From positions 3,658,001 to 3,722,000 of the forward strand of contig NZ_PHUE01000001.1 in assembly GCF_002813295.1 (NCBI RefSeq): DNA of 64,000 bases, read 5' to 3'. The stretch is from Flavobacterium sp. 5. GTDB lineage: Bacteria > Bacteroidota > Bacteroidia > Flavobacteriales > Flavobacteriaceae. Within the stretch, counting starts at the first letter, position 1. Every line of letters starts with the position of its first letter. The notes beneath the pieces are model-generated. The model was not told where the DNA came from, did not search any database, and worked only from the letters and a program-made list of their open reading frames with translations. Of the stretch, positions 56,923 to 64,000 are shown in pieces. The position numbers and the translations under genes were made by a program.

Positions 56923-58566
56923 ATGAATAGTATTAAAAACTATAAAGTAAGCCTGCTATTCGCAGGCTTGCTTTTAATCAACTCATCGTTAATTAGTTGC
57001 TCATCGGATAACAACTCTGATGCTTCGGAACCAGCTACTAGTTCTGCAAAAGATTTAAATGTTAATCTGGATGCGAATCTTCAAACAATGGAAAGCTTTG
57101 GAGCTTCTGATGCTTGGCAATGTAATTTCATTGGACAAAATTGGCCTCAAGATAAAAGAAATCATATTGCTGATTTATTATTTAGTAAAGAAGTAGATGC
57201 GCAGGGAAATCCAAAAGGAATTGGATTATCGTTATGGCGTTTTAATCTGGGTTCTGGAAGTGCAGAGCAAGGAGAAGCGAGTGATATAGGTGATGAATGG
57301 AGACGCACAGAATGTTTTACTGCTGATGGTACTACTTATGACATGAGTAAGCAAGCTGGTCAAGTTTGGTTCATGAAAGCGGCTAAACAGCGTGGTGTAG
57401 AAAAATTATTGGCTTTTACCAATAGTGCACCCGTATATTTAACAGGAAATGGTAAAGCTCATGCAAGTATTAAAGAGTTTTATAATCTGAAGGATGGAAA
57501 AATGCCAGACTTGGCTGATTTTTGGGTGAATTCTATTGATAAATTGAAAACAGAACACGGCTTAACAATAGATTATATAAGCCCTTTCAATGAGCCTCAA
57601 TATGAGTGGGACGGAACAGGTCAGGAAGGTTCTCCTGCTACTAATGCTAATATTTACAGTTTTGTAAATACGTTGTCACCAAAATTACAGGCAAAAGGTC
57701 TTGAGTCTAAAATTGTGGTTGGCGAAGGAGGTTCATACGAGCCATTATACAAAACTATAAGTGGTTCAGCAAGCAGATCGAATCAGATTGATTATTTCTT
57801 TGGATCAAATTCAACCAAAAATATTGCTGGATTGAGTAATGTGAAGAAAACAATATCAGGTCATAGTTATTGGCAGGCTTGGCCATTGAGTACTCTTATT
57901 TCTTCAAGACAAGCTGCAGCTTCCAAAATACTGACTGCTCCAGGACTTAGTCTTTGGTCGTCTGAGTATTGTATTCTTGAAAGTCCAGGGACGTCTGAAC
58001 TTCCAGGTGGAGGTGGACCAGGACGAGATTTAGGAATGAAAACAGCGCTTTGGGTTGCTAGACTTGTAAGCACAGATATTGCTGTAGGTGGTGTTACTTC
58101 ATGGCAATGGTGGACAGCCATAAGCCGTGGTGATTACAAAGATGGTCTAATTCACGTAGATGATAATGCAAGCAATGGAGCTGGAAATGCCAATTATTGC
58201 AAATTTGACGGATATGTAAGAGAGACTAAAATACTTTGGGCTTTAGGGAATTTTTCATTTTTCGTAAAACCTGGGATGGTTAGAGTTCAAATACCTAATG
58301 TAGATAATGCTATCGCTACTACAGGTGTAATGTTAACTGCTTATAAAGATGAAATTGCTAAAAAACTGGTAATTGTAGCTGTTAATTTTAGTGAAACTGC
58401 AACAATTCGCAAACTGAACCTTTCAGGTGGAACTGTAGTAAATAATAAACTGACACCTTATATCACTTCGGATACTAAAAGCTTGACAAAAGGAACTGAT
58501 GTAGATGCTGCAAATTTTGAAATACCAGCAAGAGCAGTAGTTACCTATGTTGGGACTTATAAGTAA
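56923..58566 (+). CDS. GH30-family glycoside hydrolase, lipoprotein form
   Basis: 547 residues. The signal ends at a lipobox (SSLISC) followed by SSDNNSD. The TIM barrel carries the acid/base Glu224 in SPFNEPQYEW and the nucleophile Glu348 in SLWSSEYCILE, with a C-terminal beta domain. It resembles the branch of GH30 linked to beta-1,6-galactanases and related enzymes; beta-glucosidase or beta-xylosidase activities exist in the family too. It begins one base after susD and has a close paralogue as the next gene. Confidence 0.85.
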   Translation: MNSIKNYKVSLLFAGLLLINSSLISCSSDNNSDASEPATSSAKDLNVNLDANLQTMESFGASDAWQCNFIGQNWPQDKRNHIADLLFSKEVDAQGNPKGIGLSLWRFNLGSGSAEQGEASDIGDEWRRTECFTADGTTYDMSKQAGQVWFMKAAKQRGVEKLLAFTNSAPVYLTGNGKAHASIKEFYNLKDGKMPDLADFWVNSIDKLKTEHGLTIDYISPFNEPQYEWDGTGQEGSPATNANIYSFVNTLSPKLQAKGLESKIVVGEGGSYEPLYKTISGSASRSNQIDYFFGSNSTKNIAGLSNVKKTISGHSYWQAWPLSTLISSRQAAASKILTAPGLSLWSSEYCILESPGTSELPGGGGPGRDLGMKTALWVARLVSTDIAVGGVTSWQWWTAISRGDYKDGLIHVDDNASNGAGNANYCKFDGYVRETKILWALGNFSFFVKPGMVRVQIPNVDNAIATTGVMLTAYKDEIAKKLVIVAVNFSETATIRKLNLSGGTVVNNKLTPYITSDTKSLTKGTDVDAANFEIPARAVVTYVGTYK

Positions 58567-58603
58567 AAAGTCAAAGGAAAAGAATAAAAATTACCATAAT
58601 TTA

Positions 58604-58662
58604 TTTCGTTTCAACGAAAGAAGAAATCTTCATGACGTGAGTAAATAGTGAAGATTCTTCTT
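58604..58662 (+). other. Stem-loop between the two GH30 genes
   Basis: AAGAAGAAATCTTCA (58618-58632) pairs with TGAAGATTCTTCTT (58649-58662) with one bulge; a smaller TTTCGT/ACGAAA hairpin overlaps its 5' side at 58604-58619. There is no T-run. It may stabilise or partly attenuate the mRNA between the paralogues. Confidence 0.45.
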
Positions 58663-58706
58663 AGTTGGAATGATAATATTGTGGCTATAAATAGAAAGAA
58701 TATAAA

Positions 58707-60290
58707 ATGAAAAAGGTATATGTCTCGCTTTTATTGTTAATCAGTTCTATGTCTTTTGCACAGAGAACAGCTACCATAAGTATTGATAATGTTGTACAAA
58801 CAATGGATGGTTTTGGAGGTTCAGATGCTTGGAGATGCCAATTTGTTGGAAAAAATTGGCCTGACCAAAAAAAGAACGCTATTGCCGATTTATTGTTCAG
58901 TAAAGAAATTGATGCTGAAGGAAACCCAAAAGGAATTGGACTCTCAATTTGGAGATTCAATCTTGGGGCTGGGAGTACGGAGCAAGGAGAAAACAGTAAG
59001 GTTTCTGATGAATGGAGAAGAAGCGAATGTTTCCTAAATGCTGATGGAACGTATGATTTCTCAAAGCAAGAAGGACAAAGATGGTTTTTACAAGCGGCTA
59101 AAAAACGTGGAGTCGAAAAATATTTGATTTTTACAAACAGCCCGCCTGTTTCAATGACAAATAACGGATTGTCTTTTGCAACTCAAAAAAACAAACTGAA
59201 TCTGAAAGAAGGATCTATTCCGAAATTTGCTGATTTCTTCGTTCAAAGTATTCAGGGATTAGAGAAAAAAGAAGGAATTAAGTTTGATTATGTGAGTCCA
59301 ATAAATGAACCGCAATGGGAGTGGATGGCAAATAATGGTGATAAAAATAGTCAAGAAGGAACACCTGCTACCAATCAGGAAATTTATGATTTGACAAAAG
59401 CGCTTTCTGATAAGCTAAAAGCTCAAAAAATGAGTACCAAAATTGTTATTGGAGAAGCTGGGCAAATTAATTATTTGTATGAAAATGTAAATGGTGAAAA
59501 CCGAGATAATCAGATAGATTACTTTTTTGGGAATACCAAAACAAATATTGCTAAACTTCCTAATGTAGAAAATACTATTTCTGGACACAGTTATTTTACC
59601 ACTTGGCCAGTTGACAGACAGGTTTTAAGTCGAAAATTAATTGCTGCCAATGTAAAACAAAAATCAGGTTTAAAATATTGGCAATCTGAATATTGCATTT
59701 TGGAAAATCCAGGAGAATCCGAAATCCCTGGAGGTGCTGGTGGCGGAAGAGATTTAGGTATGCAAACTGCTTTATTTATTGCCCGTTTAATACATAATGA
59801 TATTGCAGTTGCTAATGCAGCTTCATGGCAATGGTGGACATCACTCACTCGTGTAGATTATAAAGACGGTTTGATTTATCTGGATGATGGAAAAAGTAAG
59901 GGAGGAACAGCGCCTGATTATGTTAGAAATGATGGAGAATTCCATGATTCAAAAATGCTTTGGGCATTAGGCAATTACTCTTTGTTTGTACGTCCGGGAA
60001 TGCTTAGAATTGATGTTCCTAATCAAGATGAACTGGGTGCAGCAAATGATGTAATGTTAACGGCCTATAAAGATGCTGAAAATAAAAAACTAGTGATTGT
60101 TGCTGTAAACTGTGGAAAATCGGATCAGAAATATAATTTTAATTTAACAAATAAGACATTGAAAAATAGCGAACTAACTCCTTATGTAACTTCTGAAAAT
60201 TCAAATCTAAAAAGAGCGAACATTCAGAAAATAGATAAGGTATTGATTCCTGCAAGATCAATTGTCACTTTTGTTGGTGAATTACAGTAG
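58707..60290 (+). CDS. GH30-family glycoside hydrolase, secreted form (paralogue)
   Basis: 527 residues with a standard signal peptide (cleavage after SFAQ) and no lipobox, so it is soluble in the periplasm or secreted, unlike the preceding paralogue. Catalytic residues are Glu201 (SPINEPQWEW) and Glu328 (YWQSEYCILE). Long blocks are shared with the first copy (ADLLFSKE, GNPKGIGLS, WRFNLG, DEWRR), roughly 55-60 % identical by eye. It probably works on shorter chains produced by the first enzyme. Confidence 0.85.
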   Translation: MKKVYVSLLLLISSMSFAQRTATISIDNVVQTMDGFGGSDAWRCQFVGKNWPDQKKNAIADLLFSKEIDAEGNPKGIGLSIWRFNLGAGSTEQGENSKVSDEWRRSECFLNADGTYDFSKQEGQRWFLQAAKKRGVEKYLIFTNSPPVSMTNNGLSFATQKNKLNLKEGSIPKFADFFVQSIQGLEKKEGIKFDYVSPINEPQWEWMANNGDKNSQEGTPATNQEIYDLTKALSDKLKAQKMSTKIVIGEAGQINYLYENVNGENRDNQIDYFFGNTKTNIAKLPNVENTISGHSYFTTWPVDRQVLSRKLIAANVKQKSGLKYWQSEYCILENPGESEIPGGAGGGRDLGMQTALFIARLIHNDIAVANAASWQWWTSLTRVDYKDGLIYLDDGKSKGGTAPDYVRNDGEFHDSKMLWALGNYSLFVRPGMLRIDVPNQDELGAANDVMLTAYKDAENKKLVIVAVNCGKSDQKYNFNLTNKTLKNSELTPYVTSENSNLKRANIQKIDKVLIPARSIVTFVGELQ

Positions 60291-60372
60291 TAAAGTCGCA
60301 GTTCAGATCTGAGGCGAAATAAAGAATTATAATAGAAAGCTTAGCAACTTAGAACTTAAAAAAATAAATATA

Positions 60373-62796
60373 GTGTTTACAAAAAAAATCTTGATCCCTG
60401 TTTTTTTATTCAGCTGCCTATCTGCATTTAGCCAGATATCGTTTGGAGATTCAAAAAAAATAAATGACAACTGGAAGTTCAATCTTCAGGATACTCCGGA
60501 AGCACAAAATACGAGTTACGACGACAGTAAATGGCAATCTGTAAATGTACCTCATGACTGGAGTATAAAAGGGCAGTTAAGCCCAACTTTGGCCGCTTGT
60601 ACAGGATTTTTACCTGGTGGAATTGCCTGGTACAGAAAATCTATTAATGTACCTCAAAGTAAAAGTGGTGAAAAAGTATATTTATATTTTGAAGGTGTTT
60701 ACAACAGAAGTGAAGTCTTCATTAACGGACATTCATTAGGTAAACGTCCAAACGGATATATTTCTTTTGCTTACGATGCAACACAGTATGTGAAATATGG
60801 AGCAGAAAATACGATTTCAGTTCGTGTAGATCATAGCCAAAGTGCTGATTCAAGATGGTACACAGGTTCTGGAATTTATAGAAACGTTTGGCTAGTATAT
60901 TCAAACCCAGTTCATATTGCACAATGGGGAGTTTATGCTTATCCAGAAGTAAATAAAGGAAACGGAACTTTGAATGTTGAAGTTGAAGTTGAAAACAATT
61001 CTAAAGCAAAATCAGCTCTTACCGTTATAAATGAATTGATTTCAAAAGATGGAAAATCAGTAGCAAAAGCAACAAGTAAAATTGATGTGGCAGGAAACCA
61101 AAACGGAAAAATTGCTGCTAAAATGAATATTAAAAACCCTGAATTATGGGATTTAGAACATCCAAATTTATATCAGCTTAAAACTACAGTATTAAAAGAC
61201 GGCAAAGAAATTGACAAAACTGTTACACAAACCGGTTTCAGAAACTTCACATTCGATCCTAATAATGGTTTTGCCCTTAACGGAAAATGGATGAAAATGA
61301 AAGGGGTTTGTTTACACCACGATGCAGGAGTTTTAGGTTCTGCAGTTCCAAGAGAAGTTTGGAAAACCAGACTAAAAACGCTTAAAGAAATTGGAGTAAA
61401 TGCAATCCGTACGAGTCATAATCCACAAGCTCCTGACTTTTATGAGCTTTGCGATGAATTAGGATTATTGGTATTGAATGAAGCATATGACGAATGGGAA
61501 TTTCCAAAACGTAAATGGTTAGAAGGATGGAATTACGGAACGCCAGGATTTGAAGGGTCATTTGATATTTTTGCCAATTGGGGAGAAAAAGATTTGGAAG
61601 ATTTTGTACGTCGTGACAGAAATCACCTTTCAGTATTTGCATGGAGTATTGGTAATGAAGTAGATTATCCAAATGATCCGTATTCTCACCCTGTTTTAGA
61701 CAAAGGAAAAGACGGCTTTGGTCAGGCAACTTATGGAGGCTACAAAAAAGATGCACCGGATGCAATGCGTCTTGGGGCAATTGCAAAACGTTTAGTAGCA
61801 GCTGTTAAAAAGTACGACAAATCTCGTCCAACAACAGCTGGACTTGCTGGAGTTGCAATGTCTAACGAAACAGAATACCCAGGGTCATTAGATATTACAG
61901 GATATAATTATACAGAAAGCAAGTATCAGTCTGATCATGAAAAATACCCAAACAGAGTAATTTTTGGAAGTGAAAATGTTCATGATATGGGTCCTTGGCT
62001 GGCTGTAAAAAATAACAAACATATTTTCGGACAATTTTTATGGACTGGAATTGATTATTTAGGGGAATCAGGAAGATGGCCTTCAAGAGGTTTCTATTCA
62101 GGATTGGTTGATTTCGCTGGTGTTATTAAACCACGAGGGTATTTCCGTCAGTCATTATGGTCAGATAAGCCAATGGCATATCTTGGAACTTATCCATTAA
62201 AAAATGAAAAAGAGGTTTCTAAAGATGCATGGTCGATCTGGAATTACGATCAAGGTCAAAAAATCCGTGTAGTTTGTTATACCAATGCAGCCAAAGCACG
62301 TTTGGAATTGAATGGAAAAGTGGTTGGAGAAACAAAAGTGTACGACGAGAAAACTGGAATCATTTATTGGGATATTCCTTTTGCTTCAGGAAAACTGGAA
62401 GCAATTGGTTTGGATGCAAATGATAAAGAGGTGAGCCGTTATGCTATCAGTTCAACTCAGCAGCCAGTCGAATTGACAATTGCAGATAAAAATATCACTA
62501 TTGCAAAAGTCAAGGGTGTTGCAAAAATCATGGTTCAGGTAAAAGATCAAAACGGTCTTCCGGTAATGCTTTCAGATAATGAAGTTACTTGTACGATAAA
62601 TGGTGCTGGAACATTATTAGGATTGGAAGCTGGAAACAACAGCGACATGACTGATTATACAGATAATGTTCAGAGAGTTTTTAACGGACACATTGCCGCT
62701 TATATTCAGGCAAACGGAAATTCGACAGAACCAATTAAAGTTACTTTTACAAGTCAATGGTTAAAGCCTGTAGAAGTTACTATAAATGTAAAATAA
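60373..62796 (+). CDS. GH2-family beta-galactosidase-like enzyme with DUF4982
   Basis: 807 residues, started at a GTG (60373) because a clean signal peptide follows (cleavage near SAFSQ). Domains: sugar-binding sandwich, immunoglobulin-like domain, TIM barrel with acid/base Glu429 (WSIGNEVDYP) and nucleophile Glu534 (IFGSENVHDMG), then a DUF4982-type immunoglobulin domain (VCYTNAAKARLELNGK) and another beta domain. This is the architecture of GalA/GalB-like beta-galactosidases in Bacteroidota galactan loci. A terminator follows. Confidence 0.9.
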   Translation: MFTKKILIPVFLFSCLSAFSQISFGDSKKINDNWKFNLQDTPEAQNTSYDDSKWQSVNVPHDWSIKGQLSPTLAACTGFLPGGIAWYRKSINVPQSKSGEKVYLYFEGVYNRSEVFINGHSLGKRPNGYISFAYDATQYVKYGAENTISVRVDHSQSADSRWYTGSGIYRNVWLVYSNPVHIAQWGVYAYPEVNKGNGTLNVEVEVENNSKAKSALTVINELISKDGKSVAKATSKIDVAGNQNGKIAAKMNIKNPELWDLEHPNLYQLKTTVLKDGKEIDKTVTQTGFRNFTFDPNNGFALNGKWMKMKGVCLHHDAGVLGSAVPREVWKTRLKTLKEIGVNAIRTSHNPQAPDFYELCDELGLLVLNEAYDEWEFPKRKWLEGWNYGTPGFEGSFDIFANWGEKDLEDFVRRDRNHLSVFAWSIGNEVDYPNDPYSHPVLDKGKDGFGQATYGGYKKDAPDAMRLGAIAKRLVAAVKKYDKSRPTTAGLAGVAMSNETEYPGSLDITGYNYTESKYQSDHEKYPNRVIFGSENVHDMGPWLAVKNNKHIFGQFLWTGIDYLGESGRWPSRGFYSGLVDFAGVIKPRGYFRQSLWSDKPMAYLGTYPLKNEKEVSKDAWSIWNYDQGQKIRVVCYTNAAKARLELNGKVVGETKVYDEKTGIIYWDIPFASGKLEAIGLDANDKEVSRYAISSTQQPVELTIADKNITIAKVKGVAKIMVQVKDQNGLPVMLSDNEVTCTINGAGTLLGLEAGNNSDMTDYTDNVQRVFNGHIAAYIQANGNSTEPIKVTFTSQWLKPVEVTINVK

Positions 62797-62833
62797 ATGC
62801 TGTTTTTTCAAACAGATGTAAGAATAAAACGAG

Positions 62834-62870
62834 TTAACCTATCAGCAATTGAGTTGATAGGTTAATTTAT
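62834..62870 (+). terminator. Terminator or processing hairpin after the GH2 gene
   Basis: TTAACCTATCA pairs with TGATAGGTTAA; the loop is ten bases and a T-rich stretch (TTTATTTTTAT) follows. The GH27 gene starts 62 bases later and may have its own promoter. Confidence 0.7.
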
Positions 62871-62931
62871 TTTTATATAAAAAAAATTTCATTATATTTA
62901 AAGTGTAAAAACAACACATATAATTATCAAA

Positions 62932-64000
62932 ATGAAAATAAAAAATATATTTGCTCTGATAATAGGAGCTGCATTAGTATCAGTTAGTTCAAATGCACAG
63001 ACAAAAAATTTCGCTAAAGAGGAATTTAAACAATGGGCACAAACACCTCCAATGGGTTGGAATAGCTGGGATTGTTATGGTTCGACAGTAGAAGAGCATG
63101 AAGTAAAAGCCAACGCCGATTATATGGCTAAAAACCTTAAAAGTCTGGGTTGGGAATATATAGTTGTAGATATCAGATGGTTTGTCGAAAATGACAAAGC
63201 AGGAGGGTATAATCAAACCGATCCTCGTTATGTAATGGATCAATACGGAAGATATCTGCCGGCTTTGAACCGTTTCCCATCTGCAAAAGATGGACAGGGA
63301 TTTAAACCTTTAGCAGATTATATCCATAAAAAAGGATTGAAATTCGGAATCCATATCATGCGCGGAATTCCTAAAAAAGCAGTCGAAGACAAAATGCCAA
63401 TAAAAGGCGCAAACGGAATCACTGCTGACCAAATTTATTCTACAGCTTTGCAATGCGAGTGGCTAAAAGATAATTATACTGTCTTGGCTGACAAACCCGG
63501 TGCTCAGGAATATTATAATTCTATATTTGAACTTTATGCACAATGGGGTGTAGATTTTATCAAAATTGATGATTTATCAAGACCCTATCATGAAGGTGAA
63601 ATCAACTTGATTAGAAATGCAATTGATAAATGTGGCCGCAAAATTGTTTTGAGTACCTCACCTGGAGAAACGCCAATTACTGCAGCACCTCACGTAACTG
63701 AACATGCTAATATGTGGAGAATGGTTGATGATGTTTGGGATACTTGGCCACACGTTACACACTTGATGGATGTTGCCCAAAAATGGTATCCATATATTGC
63801 CCCTGGAACATGGCCTGACTGCGATATGATTCCGTTGGGAAGAATATCGTTAAGAGGAGAACGTGGTGAAGACAGAATGTCCCGCTTAACAAAAGACGAG
63901 CAATACACACTGATAACATTCTTTAATATTTTCAAATCACCTTTGTTTTTTGGTGGAGATTTACCAAGTAATGACGCATTTACTTTGTCTCTATTAACGA
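62932..64000 (+). CDS. GH27-family alpha-galactosidase, 3' end outside the window
   Basis: The first 356 codons are present. A signal peptide (cleavage near SSNAQ) is followed by the GH27 barrel: PPMGWNSWDCYG at the start, the nucleophile Asp213 in FIKIDDLSRP and the acid/base Asp267 in MWRMVDDVWDTW. GH27 enzymes remove terminal alpha-galactose; some act on beta-L-arabinopyranose. It extends the enzyme set of the locus to alpha-linked galactose. Downstream genes of the locus lie beyond the window. Confidence 0.93.
   Translation, partial: MKIKNIFALIIGAALVSVSSNAQTKNFAKEEFKQWAQTPPMGWNSWDCYGSTVEEHEVKANADYMAKNLKSLGWEYIVVDIRWFVENDKAGGYNQTDPRYVMDQYGRYLPALNRFPSAKDGQGFKPLADYIHKKGLKFGIHIMRGIPKKAVEDKMPIKGANGITADQIYSTALQCEWLKDNYTVLADKPGAQEYYNSIFELYAQWGVDFIKIDDLSRPYHEGEINLIRNAIDKCGRKIVLSTSPGETPITAAPHVTEHANMWRMVDDVWDTWPHVTHLMDVAQKWYPYIAPGTWPDCDMIPLGRISLRGERGEDRMSRLTKDEQYTLITFFNIFKSPLFFGGDLPSNDAFTLSLLT

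Overview
The window is a stretch of an AT-rich Bacteroidota chromosome, most likely Flavobacterium or a close relative. The evidence is the SusC/SusD pair, a hybrid two-component regulator with a periplasmic propeller, Bacteroidota-type promoters (TTG, about 19-20 bases, TAnnTTTG), lipoprotein signals followed by acidic residues, and very low GC in the gaps. No rRNA, tRNA, CRISPR array or transposase gene was seen.

Layout. 1-700: the tail of a hybrid histidine kinase. 0.8-6.2 kb: a reactive-sulfur/thiol locus (small Cys-rich secreted peptide, thioredoxin, small membrane protein, methyltransferase-HMA fusion, persulfide-dioxygenase-like metallo-beta-lactamase/rhodanese fusion, TauE/SafE permease, Crp/Fnr regulator, single-domain rhodanese). 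6.3-13.6 kb: gapN, an M1 peptidase, a cytochrome c, a decayed duplication of the last two, and an M13 peptidase. 13.9-17.8 kb: a detoxification group (Zn alcohol dehydrogenase, AraC regulator, aldo/keto reductase, cupin). 17.9-22.8 kb: an accessory region holding dispersed palindromic repeats, a small surface lipoprotein, an array of eleven 22-bp units each carrying a hairpin, and a two-gene cassette (a class III cyclase-like protein followed by a GHKL ATPase with a C-terminal PD-(D/E)XK nuclease-like domain). 22.9-30.5 kb: an RND efflux operon divergent from a LytS/LytTR two-component pair. 30.7-33.1 kb: housekeeping genes (PNPOx-like, secreted thioredoxin-fold protein, 2H phosphoesterase). 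33.5-64 kb: a large polysaccharide utilisation locus that runs off the window.

The polysaccharide locus contains a hybrid two-component sensor, an AraC regulator, a sugar porter, a cytoplasmic DUF5107/TPR protein, three GH2 enzymes (one of them LacZ-like), a surface glycan-binding-like lipoprotein, SusC, SusD, two tandem GH30 paralogues and a GH27 alpha-galactosidase (cut by the window end). This enzyme set suggests a galactose-rich glycan with beta-galactan chains and alpha-galactosyl ends; that substrate is inferred from families only.

The best candidate for an undescribed system is the cyclase-like/GHKL-nuclease cassette at 19.8-22.6 kb. Its cyclase-like protein keeps both metal-binding aspartates, and its partner has complete ATPase and nuclease motifs. 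This resembles the logic of cyclic-nucleotide antiphage systems, but I do not recognise the gene pairing. The neighbouring 22-bp array, whose units show compensatory changes that preserve the hairpin, is the second most unusual object.
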